This document shows, piece by piece, positions 16,280 to 24,471 of a stretch of DNA of 34,376 nucleotides. The notes under the pieces are model-generated. The model was not told the DNA's origin. It did no database searches and was given only the letters and a program-made list of their open reading frames with translations. Position numbers and translations under genes: made by a program. The stretch lies in assembly GCA_002344005.1 (NCBI GenBank), contig DDTD01000009.1, positions 1 to 34,376 of the forward strand, in the 5' to 3' direction. Each line of letters begins with the position of its first letter. The stretch's first letter is position 1. This DNA is from Ignavibacteria bacterium UBA2373 (GTDB lineage: Bacteria > Bacteroidota > Ignavibacteria > Kapaibacteriales > UBA961).

Positions 16280-16534
16280 ATGGAGTTATTTGTATGCCGC
16301 GGGTTTTCCGGGCAGATAGTACGCATGAACTGCGAAGACAGTTTGCCCGTACAACATATCATTTATGCTATGGCGGATCAACTCGGAATCAATTGGCAAA
16401 GAGAACGTTTAGGGCTTTATAATCTGACACAAGATGTCGAGTATTCACCTGAAGATACCCTTGCCGGCAAAGCCACTCAGTCCGGTGATTTAGTCATGTT
16501 GGCTGATGGCGGTTCATGCCACAAAAAAGATTAG
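16280..16534 (+). CDS. Small EsaB/YukD-like ubiquitin-fold candidate
   Basis: 84 residues, start supported by AAGGA 8-9 nt before the ATG and a promoter element upstream. The layout suggests a beta-grasp fold: two N-terminal strands (MELFVCRGFSG, QIVRMNCED), a helix beginning LPVQHIIYAMADQLGI, then ERLGLYNLTQDVEY, and a DTLAGKATQSGDLVMLADGG end that resembles the ubiquitin/YukD pattern (D.TL......GD.L.L). A Gly77-Gly78 pair is followed by the six-residue tail SCHKKD. No E1, E2, JAB peptidase, ESX secretion gene or WXG100 protein is visible nearby. It stands alone between two leftward genes with its own promoter and terminator. The fold assignment is inferred from pattern, not from a database match. 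Confidence 0.6.
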   Translation: MELFVCRGFSGQIVRMNCEDSLPVQHIIYAMADQLGINWQRERLGLYNLTQDVEYSPEDTLAGKATQSGDLVMLADGGSCHKKD

Positions 16535-16543
16535 TATTGCAAT

Positions 16544-16582
16544 AATCACCATTACTCATCATCAGAAATGGTGATTTTTTTT
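16544..16582 (+). terminator. Rho-independent terminator of the ubiquitin-fold gene
   Basis: AATCACCAT (16544-16552) pairs with ATGGTGATT (16568-16576), followed by a run of eight T. It starts 10 nt after the stop and lies inside the 3' end of convergent arfB. Confidence 0.75.
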
Positions 16583-16992
16583 GTGCGATATTGTTTTTTT
16601 TCCGATTGTTTCTTCTTCTTTGACAGACGCTCCTCAATATCAGAATATGAAGGTGTTGTTTTTGTACGTTTTTTAGGAATTTCCAAAGCACGAAGAATAA
16701 TATCTCGCAATTTTTTATAGGCAATTTCAATATTCGTTTTTTGGCTGCGTGTTTCCTGAACGGTAATAAGTAACTTTCCTTCACTGTCAAATCGTAGCGA
16801 TTTCTTTTGTGACAATGCTGTTTTCGCATAATCGGGAAGTGACTCGCATTGTATATAATCAAAGAGTAATTGAATTTTTGTTGATGTTTTATTCACATTC
16901 TGTCCACCCGGACCCGATGACCTGACAGCATACATACTTATGTTGTCGGCTTCAATGGTTATGGTATCGTTTATAATAAGAGGTGATTTCAT
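16552..16992 (-). CDS. arfB: ArfB-type peptidyl-tRNA hydrolase (ribosome rescue)
   Basis: 146 residues, typical of ArfB/YaeJ. It releases nascent chains from stalled ribosomes without a stop codon. The catalytic GGQ is at 29-31, in RSSGPGGQNVNKTSTKI, and the C-terminus is a long basic tail (KKRTKTTPSYS..., SKKKKQSEKKQYRTKK) that would enter the empty mRNA channel. It is the last gene of the sir2-mod-mscS operon: its ATG overlaps the stop of the preceding gene by one base (TAATG), so translation is coupled. Its stop lies inside the opposing terminator hairpin. Confidence 0.93.
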   Translation of the reverse strand: MKSPLIINDTITIEADNISMYAVRSSGPGGQNVNKTSTKIQLLFDYIQCESLPDYAKTALSQKKSLRFDSEGKLLITVQETRSQKTNIEIAYKKLRDIILRALEIPKKRTKTTPSYSDIEERLSKKKKQSEKKQYRTKKITISDDE

Positions 16993-18146
16993 TATTGCGT
17001 CACATAAAATGGATATATAAAAATAGAATTATTCACAATCACTCTACAAAAATACACTCCATAATGAGTATTATCCCACTCACACTCCACCATATCCGTA
17101 TATGATGTATCATGCAATAATGTATGAATACGTTTACCTGACACATCGTAAATTTCAGCATGTACCGATTCGCCGGCTGTACACATAATATGGAATACTA
17201 CCTTAGAATTATGATTATAGTGTATGAAGACATTATTATATTTATCAATTTTTGGTTCTTCTATATTGCTCATTATTCTACGAGGATAAAAGTATAAATG
17301 GGGGGGGATTTTTAATGGAGATTCTTCACTTACCGTGATATAGCCATTACCTGAAGATGTCCAACAGACTGCTTCACCTTGTGGTTCAAGTTCATACGAT
17401 ACAGATGTGGATTGACGGTTAAATGTTTGCTCTATCGTTTCACCCGAATTTCTTTTCCAATAATACATATTCGCATAAGATTTGAGCAAAATTTCCATAC
17501 CATTCGGGGAAATATCGCCACCGACAATACCGGTAAAAGGTAATACCGCAATTTTTTGTAAAGTCGTCGTTTCACTTACAGATTGCGGATATGAAAAACG
17601 ATAAACATGTACATTATCTTCGCGTTTACTGACAATATATATATCTTTTGTTAATGGGTCAAGCAATACAGTTTCGGCATCTCGATTTCCATCGGGATAT
17701 ATATAACGCAGTATATCAAATTGAGTAAGTATTGTATCTGTTTTTGTAGGAGAAATTTTTGGTTCTTCTATTCGAATAATTGATTTCTCGGAATAGACAG
17801 CATTATTGTCACCTATTTCACCGATATAAATATATGAACGATATTCGTTCGGACCATTACCGACTGCAATATCTTCCCAATCTCTATTTTGAATATCAGC
17901 AAGTCGAACCACAGCACGCAATGAACATAATGTATCAACAAGAAAAATTTGTGGCTCATCACCCGAATCATTATGAAGCCAATACATATCACTATGAATT
18001 TTTGATGCTGCTATTCCTGATGCTTCATTTATACTTTTGGGTATTATACATTTATCCTCACGTGAACCAAAAAATGGTTGTGACAGTATGGAATCAGAAC
18101 CCAATACCATCACAATAATTATGCAGAACAAGCAGATTCTGTTCAT
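16992..18146 (-). CDS. Exported beta-propeller-like protein with T9SS-type C-terminal signal
   Basis: 384 residues. A signal peptide (about 1-22, MNRICLFCIIIVM...) is followed by a domain starting INEASGIAASKIHSDMYWLH and containing NDSGDEPQIFLVD, DIQNRDWEDIAVG, YIGEIGDN and YPDGNRDAETVLLDP, the pattern of a conserved beta-propeller family of unknown function. The last 70 residues look like a type A sorting domain: HAEIYDVSGKRIHTLL, then GVYFCRVIVNNS and a final hydrophobic-basic stretch. Such proteins leave the cell by T9SS and attach to the surface or are released. It lies 20 nt after mscS and overlaps arfB, so it is in the operon, although its role there is unclear. Confidence 0.8.
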   Translation of the reverse strand: MNRICLFCIIIVMVLGSDSILSQPFFGSREDKCIIPKSINEASGIAASKIHSDMYWLHNDSGDEPQIFLVDTLCSLRAVVRLADIQNRDWEDIAVGNGPNEYRSYIYIGEIGDNNAVYSEKSIIRIEEPKISPTKTDTILTQFDILRYIYPDGNRDAETVLLDPLTKDIYIVSKREDNVHVYRFSYPQSVSETTTLQKIAVLPFTGIVGGDISPNGMEILLKSYANMYYWKRNSGETIEQTFNRQSTSVSYELEPQGEAVCWTSSGNGYITVSEESPLKIPPHLYFYPRRIMSNIEEPKIDKYNNVFIHYNHNSKVVFHIMCTAGESVHAEIYDVSGKRIHTLLHDTSYTDMVECEWDNTHYGVYFCRVIVNNSIFIYPFYVTQ

Positions 18147-18166
18147 AGATTTTTTTGATAGCTTTA

Positions 18167-19012
18167 TTATGAAGGTGAATATTCTGTGAGTATAGCAAGT
18201 ATTGCTGCACGTAAGTTTTTTTCATTTTCAATTGTGCGATTTTCCAGACTAATGTATATTGCCAAGGACACAGCATTATGATGTACTGCGCGTACATCAA
18301 CACGAAGCGATGTCGGGTCAAATTCAATACTGCCATAGGGCAATCGAGAAACAATATATTGACGTAACTCATTGGTATTTTTCACTCTATGAGAATCCAT
18401 TTCAGCTTCTATAATTATCATGGATTCTACGCATCGCGAATAATTTACAATGCTTTGTGAGATAACATTATTATTCGGTATGATGATTACATCCCCATTA
18501 TCACCAAGCAACTCTACATTCAAGAAATTGATATTAATAACTTTACCATGAGTATTATTAATAGTAACTTCATCATGAATATGGAGAATATCCGTAAACA
18601 TAAATATCATCCCGTTAATAATACTTGTCACATATTCACGAGTAACAATTGCCAATGCGGCGGCAACAATACTGAATGCAGTAAAAAGTGCTTTTACATC
18701 AACATTAAATGCGCCGAGTAAAGAAATAAACAATATAACTGCACCGATAACTGAACTTATACGTTGCACACCAAGTGTGAAATTATTATTTGTACGATTG
18801 TTATCAAGATTATTGCGCCGAGCATATACACCCAACACCAATCGTTTCACTATGGCAAGTATCAATAATGCTGTTGAATACAATAAAACGGCATCAAAAT
18901 ATCGGGCAGGAATACCATACTTTTTATTAAGATTCGGAAATTCTGCTTGAATATAAATTAACAGTACAAGACTAATTATATACAAAGTCAATATAAAAAC
19001 TCTTCGCATCAT
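18167..19012 (-). CDS. mscS: Small-conductance mechanosensitive channel, MscS family
   Basis: 281 residues, close to E. coli MscS (286). About three transmembrane helices are visible: 5-22 (VFILTLYIISLVLLIYIQ), 40-62, and the pair from 84 to 125, where the pore-lining third helix runs from ALFTAFSIVAAALAIVTREY. The beta domain follows: FMFTDILHIHDEVTINN, GKVININFLNVELLGDNGD, and VIIIPNNNVISQSIVNYSR. It opens under hypo-osmotic membrane tension. Its ATG overlaps the stop of the upstream DNA methyltransferase by 4 nt (ATGA), so translation is coupled. Pairing with a methyltransferase is unusual. Confidence 0.9.
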   Translation of the reverse strand: MMRRVFILTLYIISLVLLIYIQAEFPNLNKKYGIPARYFDAVLLYSTALLILAIVKRLVLGVYARRNNLDNNRTNNNFTLGVQRISSVIGAVILFISLLGAFNVDVKALFTAFSIVAAALAIVTREYVTSIINGMIFMFTDILHIHDEVTINNTHGKVININFLNVELLGDNGDVIIIPNNNVISQSIVNYSRCVESMIIIEAEMDSHRVKNTNELRQYIVSRLPYGSIEFDPTSLRVDVRAVHHNAVSLAIYISLENRTIENEKNLRAAILAILTEYSPS

Positions 19013-20430
19013 AGTATTTTTCTCTTCTGATTTTTAACAATATTTTCTTCTACTGTATAATACCTCAATTCACCGCCAAGTCCTTGAATTTCTTTGTTTT
19101 TACTATCCTTGTATCCACTCATGACATTTTTTAATCGAGGATAGCATACTTCTGCACATATATTATTTTCATTATTTGTTATGAGGATACATTGCCTATT
19201 GCCGCCATCTTCGCTATTAAGTGACAGAACCGCATGACAAGTAGTGCCCGATCCGGCAAAAAAATCAAGTACCCGCACATGACGTGAATTGTTATGCAAA
19301 CCAATAAGAAATTTTATTAAAGCTGTTGGCTTCGGATAATGAAAAATATCTTGATGTAATATTGAACGTAATTCATTACTCCCCACACCGTTCATAAATT
19401 CGCACAAACCGCGATATGGTATATATCGTCGTCGAATAGCATCATTATTATCCACATATTGATACTGCTTGATATATACTTTCCATTGACCTGATTTATT
19501 CTTTTTTTCTACAATAAATCCATGTGTTTTACCCCATTCATATTTTTTTTTGCTCCAACGCCATGTATTAGGTTTACCTTCAGTTCCGCCTGGATAGAGC
19601 ATTGTTCCGTCGGGCATTGTTATTGGGTAATCCAGTGTTTTGCTATAACTGCCCTTATAGTCCAAATCGCGAAGATAATATTTACCTCTACGTCCGGAAT
19701 ATTCATCGGCATATTTGTATTTTTTATCTTTTTCCGTATGAACTTCTTGTTGTGCAAAGACTGTTTGTGAGGCATTTTTTCCATAGCATAATACATAATC
19801 AAATTCAATGGCTACTTTATCGGTATCGTGACCGGCACCACTTTTACATCGTCTGACAATATTCACAATAAAATTATGTTCACCAAATATTTCATCTAAT
19901 AATAATCGAAGATGTGCATGTTCATTATCATCAATAGAAATAAATATTATGCCGTCATCAGCAAGAAGAGTATATGCTAATCGCAAACGTTTTTCCATAA
20001 ATGATAGCCATTCCGAATGACGGTACTCATGTGTATGTCTGCGAAAAGTATCTTTGTACCGAAAATCTTTATTACCGGTATTATAAGGAGGATCTATATA
20101 AATAATATCAACTTTTTTATCATATAATGCTGTCAATGCACGTAAAGCCGGTTCATTATCACTTTCAATAAGTATATGAAAATCATTTGCATTATCACTT
20201 TCTTGTTCAGCATTCAATTCCAAAGATATTTGTGATAATTGATTATTTGTCGATGAGAATTTTTTATTTATTCGACGACTTTTATCTTCAACAAGTACGG
20301 GAATGTGTATATCTGAGTCTTTACTTTCTGTGGATTCTTCCCATACAAGTCCATATTTTTTTGATTGTTCATGCTGACGTATATATTCTATCAACTCATT
20401 TTTTGTCCATTTTTCATATTTATTCGGCAT
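19009..20430 (-). CDS. Site-specific DNA methyltransferase (adenine/cytosine-N4 type, beta order)
   Basis: 473 residues. Motif IV DPPYNTG is at 113-119 and motif I DFFAGSGTT at 389-397; this order (catalytic before SAM-binding) is that of beta-class amino-methyltransferases, such as type III Mod subunits and related type II enzymes. FHYPKP (363-368) near the start of the SAM region also fits. The N-terminal 80 residues are charged and low in conserved motifs. DPPY supports N6-adenine or N4-cytosine methylation; the recognition site cannot be read from sequence. No restriction endonuclease or Res subunit is adjacent, so it looks orphan. The gene overlaps sir2 by 11 nt and mscS by 4 nt; AAGGG inside sir2 serves as ribosome site. 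Confidence 0.88.
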   Translation of the reverse strand: MPNKYEKWTKNELIEYIRQHEQSKKYGLVWEESTESKDSDIHIPVLVEDKSRRINKKFSSTNNQLSQISLELNAEQESDNANDFHILIESDNEPALRALTALYDKKVDIIYIDPPYNTGNKDFRYKDTFRRHTHEYRHSEWLSFMEKRLRLAYTLLADDGIIFISIDDNEHAHLRLLLDEIFGEHNFIVNIVRRCKSGAGHDTDKVAIEFDYVLCYGKNASQTVFAQQEVHTEKDKKYKYADEYSGRRGKYYLRDLDYKGSYSKTLDYPITMPDGTMLYPGGTEGKPNTWRWSKKKYEWGKTHGFIVEKKNKSGQWKVYIKQYQYVDNNDAIRRRYIPYRGLCEFMNGVGSNELRSILHQDIFHYPKPTALIKFLIGLHNNSRHVRVLDFFAGSGTTCHAVLSLNSEDGGNRQCILITNNENNICAEVCYPRLKNVMSGYKDSKNKEIQGLGGELRYYTVEENIVKNQKRKIL

Positions 20431-21181
20431 TGTATTCCCTTTTTAGATATTGTTGTAAAAGTTCCACAATACGGGGCAGACAATCGCCACTTTTTTCCTG
20501 AATTGCGATGTTTGCATACGGGGTAAACGACGTTGATGTCGGATTTATTTCAACACAAAATGCTCCTCTGTTTTTTGCGGTAAACGGCAAATAAGCAGCA
20601 GGATACACTTCCACTGATGTACCAATGGAAAAGAAAACATCACAGTGTCCGGCACTATATTCTGCTTTTTCATATATTCCATCGGGTAAATTTTCTCCAA
20701 ACCACACCACAGAAGGTCGTATATTACCACCACAGTTACTACAGAATGGTAATTCTTTGCTCTGGATATCTATATCTTGTATATAAGGACTATTGCATAT
20801 TACACAATGATTTTCAATAATATTTCCATGTAATTCTAATATATTTTTTGTTCCCGCTCTTTGATGTAATCTATCCACATTTTGCGTTATTACTGTGCAA
20901 TTCGGTATGTATTTTTCAAAGTCGGCAAGTGCATAATGTCCTGCATTGGGCTGTGCATCCGCAATAATAGCTCGTCGGTAATTATACCATTGCCAGACCC
21001 GATCGGGATTGCGTAAAAATCCTTTCATACTTGCCAATTCTGTCGGATTAAACTTAGACCATAATCCATCAGGATCACGAAAAGTTGCAATACCGCTTTC
21101 TGCCGATATGCCGGCACCGGTAAATATAGCTACATCGCATGCTGCTGCAAGATGTTCTATGAGAATATTATAGGATTCCAT
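20420..21181 (-). CDS. cobB: Sir2-family NAD-dependent protein deacylase (CobB type)
   Basis: 253 residues from the ATG at 21181. A longer frame beginning at 21232 is rejected because it would run through a rho-independent terminator at 21196-21223. It removes acyl groups from lysines using NAD. Visible: GAGISAESGIATFRDPDGLW, the Y-x-x-R pair in WYNYRR (typical of class III sirtuins acting on succinyl/malonyl lysine), ITQNVDRLHQRAG, the catalytic His in ELHGN, and two CxxC pairs (CVIC, CSNC) for zinc. It is the first gene of the overlapping sir2-mod-mscS set. It looks housekeeping-like; the surrounding defence-like families make it worth a second look. Confidence 0.92.
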   Translation of the reverse strand: MESYNILIEHLAAACDVAIFTGAGISAESGIATFRDPDGLWSKFNPTELASMKGFLRNPDRVWQWYNYRRAIIADAQPNAGHYALADFEKYIPNCTVITQNVDRLHQRAGTKNILELHGNIIENHCVICNSPYIQDIDIQSKELPFCSNCGGNIRPSVVWFGENLPDGIYEKAEYSAGHCDVFFSIGTSVEVYPAAYLPFTAKNRGAFCVEINPTSTSFTPYANIAIQEKSGDCLPRIVELLQQYLKREYNAE

Positions 21182-21195
21182 AGCTGATTTTGTGT

Positions 21196-21223
21196 AAAAA
21201 ACCCCGCACAAAGTATGCAGGGT
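21196..21223 (-). terminator. Rho-independent terminator of the udg gene
   Basis: On the minus strand, ACCCTGCA pairs with TGCGGGGT (one G-T pair), with a 7-nt loop, followed by six T. It is 67 nt after the udg stop and directly before sir2, so it separates the two transcripts and sets the sir2 start downstream. Confidence 0.85.
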
Positions 21224-21289
21224 TATTATCATGAATATATTCGTCTGTCATTTTATTTTTTGTCTATATTTCATACTCAACACATATCA

Positions 21290-22030
21290 TTACTGTTTTT
21301 GTGATTCATCATATAAACGACGCAGTAATTGCACATCTTCCCAAGTATATTTTTTCCATTCAGGATTACGTAATAAAGCCGCAGGATGATAGGTAACAAG
21401 CATATTTACACCATGATAATCAAATACTTTCCCACGAATATCCGCCATTTTAAATTTTTGTTTCAGCAATGTATTGGCTGCTGTTAAACCGACTGCTAAT
21501 ATAAACTTTGGCTTAATTAATTCAATTTGCTTAAGCAAATAAGGTTCACATTGTTCTACTTCGCTCGGTATGGGGGTACGATTGTCAGGCGGACGACATT
21601 TCAAAATATTGGCAATAAATACTTCTTCTCTTTCAAAATTAATTGCTTGAAGAATTTTGGTTAGCAATTGACCTGCTCTGCCCACAAAAGGTTCGCCTTT
21701 TGCATCTTCGTCTGCACCCGGTGCCTCGCCTATAACCATAATATCAGCATTGGGATTACCTACACCAAATACAAACTTTGTCCTTGTTTTTCCTAAAGGA
21801 CATTGCATACACTCGCATATTCGTTTTTGCAAGACCTCAAGCGACGAAGACTGTTGCCATTCGCTGTTAATAGTCAATGTTATTTCGGGCTCTTGTTGTG
21901 CAATAGTATTTTGTGAAGTAGATTGTTGTACAGGAAAGGATTCCAACCCCTTGTAAATCACATCACCAAATACTTGCTGATGCTGTTTTATATAGCGTAT
22001 TGCTTTTTGCACAGATGTTTCATTATTCAT
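21290..22030 (-). CDS. Family 4 uracil-DNA glycosylase (4Fe-4S)
   Basis: 246 residues from the ATG at 22030; a GTG four codons upstream is an alternative. It cuts uracil from DNA after cytosine deamination. Motifs: C74MQC77 plus Cys145 (ILKCRPPDNR) and Cys161 (EVEQC) as the four iron-sulfur ligands, GEAPGADEDAKGEPFVGRAG (101-120) as motif A, and TYHPAALLRN with His215 as motif B. The N-terminal 70 residues are a poorly conserved extension (VQKAIRYIKQ...SSLEVLQKRI) seen in some family members. It follows the OmpA-like gene by 17 nt on the same strand, and a strong terminator ends the unit. Confidence 0.92.
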   Translation of the reverse strand: MNNETSVQKAIRYIKQHQQVFGDVIYKGLESFPVQQSTSQNTIAQQEPEITLTINSEWQQSSSLEVLQKRICECMQCPLGKTRTKFVFGVGNPNADIMVIGEAPGADEDAKGEPFVGRAGQLLTKILQAINFEREEVFIANILKCRPPDNRTPIPSEVEQCEPYLLKQIELIKPKFILAVGLTAANTLLKQKFKMADIRGKVFDYHGVNMLVTYHPAALLRNPEWKKYTWEDVQLLRRLYDESQKQ

Positions 22031-22047
22031 AATATATATCACATATC

Positions 22048-22845
22048 TTAATCAAAGAGTTTTTGCGATTCACCCACAACAATAATACAATTAGCCAATG
22101 GTATAATTATTGGCGGTAATGGAGCAGGTGGTGGAGGTGGGGGTGTATTTTTTTTCTTTTTATTCTTTTTCTCATTCGGGTCAGGTGCCGGAGGGGGCGG
22201 TACAGGCGCGGCTTCTTCACGCATTGGAAAAGGTATGGTTGAGATAAATGATATACGTTTTTTCCCTGATTTTACTTCTCCCAGAGTTGCCATAAGTGCT
22301 TCCGTACGACTTTGCTGTAATGTATTATCATCGGCTAAGTCTCCAAAAACCGCAATTTTAATGGTCATTGAGCGATTTTTATTGAGTATGTCAATTATTT
22401 CTTTCATTTTTTCTTGCCCATCGGTCGTCAATGCGGTTGATCCCTTTTCAAAAGCAAAACCATTAAAGAGTTCTAGTCCCGACACAACTCTTTTTACGGT
22501 AAAATCTTTACGTATTTCTGTGTATTTTTCCACAGGGTCAAGAGAAAATTGCATTATTTCCCTTAAGATATTTTGTCCTGTAAATATAACCGTATATTTC
22601 TGCCCCGGTTTCAGAACCGCCTGATAATTACCTTGTTTGTCAGACTTGGCGCGTACGGGATTATCGGCTTGGTCACGGAAGCTGATTTCTGCTTCTACAG
22701 GCGCTTCCGAACCTTGTTCCTTGATTGTGCCTTTGAGAAGAACCACAATATCATTTTGGGCAACTAGCGTATATGTTCCATTCAGCACCAAAAGCGTAAG
22801 TGCAAGGATAGTAAGAACAAAACGATTTTTTTTACTATACTTCAT
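22048..22845 (-). CDS. Exported carboxypeptidase-regulatory-like/OmpA-like protein with proline-rich insert
   Basis: 265 residues. Signal peptide 1-30 (ends TLVAQ). Residues about 34-105 form a carboxypeptidase-regulatory-like beta-sandwich (GTIKEQGSEAPVEAEISF, SDKQGNYQAVLKPGQKYTV). From about 130 an OmpA-like segment begins (FEKGSTALTTDGQEKMKEI, then QQSRTEALMATLG), but the peptidoglycan-binding TD..G and NRRV signatures are not intact. A low-complexity insert of prolines and lysines (about 205-240) follows, with PPPPAP and KKNKKKKN stretches, and the protein ends GESQKLFD. It is probably outer membrane- or periplasm-associated. RBS AGAGG before the ATG. Binding to peptidoglycan is doubtful. 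Confidence 0.75.
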   Translation of the reverse strand: MKYSKKNRFVLTILALTLLVLNGTYTLVAQNDIVVLLKGTIKEQGSEAPVEAEISFRDQADNPVRAKSDKQGNYQAVLKPGQKYTVIFTGQNILREIMQFSLDPVEKYTEIRKDFTVKRVVSGLELFNGFAFEKGSTALTTDGQEKMKEIIDILNKNRSMTIKIAVFGDLADDNTLQQSRTEALMATLGEVKSGKKRISFISTIPFPMREEAAPVPPPPAPDPNEKKNKKKKNTPPPPPPAPLPPIIIPLANCIIVVGESQKLFD

Positions 22846-22949
22846 TTGTACCTCTAAAGAAAAATATGTGACAAGAAGTGGAAAAATAAGAAATTATTTG
22901 TATTTGGCATCTGCACCATACTATAATACTGTATAGTCCCATAAGACCG

Positions 22950-23420
22950 CTAACGCTTCCATGGCACGAGTTGGCGTTTCTTTTGATGGTCTTGCAAAGG
23001 TATTTGTTGCTGACACAAAGTGCGAAGTGCATTAAAAACCGGCACAAAATCTTGGCGATTATCGGGTATCGTTTTCACCGATTCATCATAGTATATGGTG
23101 TCTATATTACTACGAAATTTCACAACTGTTTTAACAATCAGTGTCAATGATGTGGATGCACTATCAGCAATTGCGTCCAGATAGACCGTTCGGACACTCA
23201 TACCATCATCGAAATTCTTTACTGTATTAAGTGCATAATGATGTGGTCTGTGATAATTGATAAATCCATAGCGATGTAATGTGTCATTTATATGTGATAC
23301 AAATTCATTTGATGCACATGTACATCTGCATTTTAAGGTAGTTGGACGAGCTACACGTGTATCAGCACAAGCAAACAATGCACAACAACCGAAAAGGATA
23401 TATGGCAGTATTTTAAGCAT
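22950..23420 (-). CDS. Small cysteine-rich lipoprotein of unknown function
   Basis: 156 residues from the ATG at 23420 (a TTG one codon earlier is not preferred). Signal ends CALFAC with Cys18 as the lipidated residue, followed by ADTRVARP. A KCRCTCASNEF segment just after has three cysteines in five residues, which is unusual for an envelope protein and could bind metal or form disulfides. The rest (YGFINYHRPHHYALNTVKNF, then VYLDAIADSASTSLTLIVKT) shows beta-strand character without a recognised family. It lies 56 nt after dnaJ and 104 nt before the OmpA-like gene. Confidence 0.6.
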   Translation of the reverse strand: MLKILPYILFGCCALFACADTRVARPTTLKCRCTCASNEFVSHINDTLHRYGFINYHRPHHYALNTVKNFDDGMSVRTVYLDAIADSASTSLTLIVKTVVKFRSNIDTIYYDESVKTIPDNRQDFVPVFNALRTLCQQQIPLQDHQKKRQLVPWKR

Positions 23421-23476
23421 CAAGTGAATGGTAAGTGAATATAATTTTGGTTAAACTTTTGTGGTAATCGGGATCA

Positions 23477-24394
23477 TTATTTTGTCTTTTTTTGCAGTTT
23501 TTTTAGCTTTTCGAACAAATCTTTTTCTTTTGTCGTCAGTCCTGTTGGTATATGCACAATAAGTCGAACATATAAATCACCGAATTCACCGTCAAGCCCA
23601 TGCTTCGGCATACCCAATCCTTTTAATTTTTTTATTGTTCCGGACTGTGTCTCAGGCATTATGTTCATTTTTACCGTACCTTTTAATGTAGTAATAGCAA
23701 TTTCTCCGCCAAGAACAGCAGAGAATAAATCAACAGGTATATCCGCTTCAAGATCATTGCCTGTTCTTTTGAAAACGGAATGTTGATTAATATGTACAGT
23801 AAGAAATATTGTGCCTATTTCTTGTTTGGTTGTTGCGATTTTTAGTTTTTGTCCATCTGCAATGCCGGGCTTTAATTTTATATCCACGGATTCTGTGCCC
23901 ACAGAGACTTTTACTGTTTTACCGGAATATGCTTCTTCTAATGTTAAAGTAACAGAAGCAGTAGTTTCTTTAGTATTCACTTTGGAACGTTGAGATGACT
24001 TGGTATCTGACTTATTTTTTCCGAACATATTTTCGAAAAATTCAGAGAAATTTGAACTTGAATCCTCAAAATCTTGCTGTGGGGATGAACGTGTGGTATT
24101 TTTCTTTGTAAATTCTGACCAATCTCCCCATTTAAAGTCACTGCGTGGATTGGACGTAGTTTGTTGGAAATTCTTCCAGCTTGACCCTAATCTATCGTAT
24201 TTAGATCTTTGCTCGGCATTACCAAGAACTTCATATGCTTCATTAATTTCTTTGAATTTTTCTTCAGCTTTTTTATTATCTTGATTACGATCGGGATGAT
24301 ATTGTTGCGCTAATTTTCTGTATGCCTTTTTTATTTCATCGGCAGTAGCGGTTTTCGGAACACCAAGTACCTTGTAATAATCTTTATGACTCAT
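23477..24394 (-). CDS. cbpA: CbpA/type II DnaJ co-chaperone
   Basis: 305 residues. J domain 4-70 with HPD at 33-35 (AQQYHPDRNQ), which stimulates Hsp70 (DnaK) ATPase. A low-complexity, Ser/Asn/Phe-rich linker (about 70-150, SSNFSEFFENMFGKNKS) follows. The two C-terminal substrate-binding sandwiches run 150-295, including ASVTLTLEEAYSGKT and GLGMPKHGLDGEFGDLYV. There is no cysteine-rich zinc finger, so it is CbpA-like rather than DnaJ. No dnaK or grpE is adjacent. It lies 77 nt after purF on the same strand. Confidence 0.9.
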   Translation of the reverse strand: MSHKDYYKVLGVPKTATADEIKKAYRKLAQQYHPDRNQDNKKAEEKFKEINEAYEVLGNAEQRSKYDRLGSSWKNFQQTTSNPRSDFKWGDWSEFTKKNTTRSSPQQDFEDSSSNFSEFFENMFGKNKSDTKSSQRSKVNTKETTASVTLTLEEAYSGKTVKVSVGTESVDIKLKPGIADGQKLKIATTKQEIGTIFLTVHINQHSVFKRTGNDLEADIPVDLFSAVLGGEIAITTLKGTVKMNIMPETQSGTIKKLKGLGMPKHGLDGEFGDLYVRLIVHIPTGLTTKEKDLFEKLKKLQKKTK

Positions 24395-24471
24395 AATTGA
24401 TATTGTCTTTCATAATATACTTTTGGGGTGACGAAAATTTTCAACACAATGCAATCTAACAAGTTAGTTCT

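Noticed and set aside
16280..16534. A ubiquitin-like conjugation operon
   Set aside because: No E1-, E2- or JAB-like gene is in the window; only the small protein itself can be supported.
16552..21181. A complete restriction-modification or known Sir2 defence system
   Set aside because: No nuclease, SIR2-associated effector or specificity subunit is present; the sirtuin has the CobB catalytic and zinc motifs of a housekeeping deacylase.
22235..22624. Rightward open frame of 129 codons
   Set aside because: Antisense to the OmpA-like gene, with no ribosome site or family motif.
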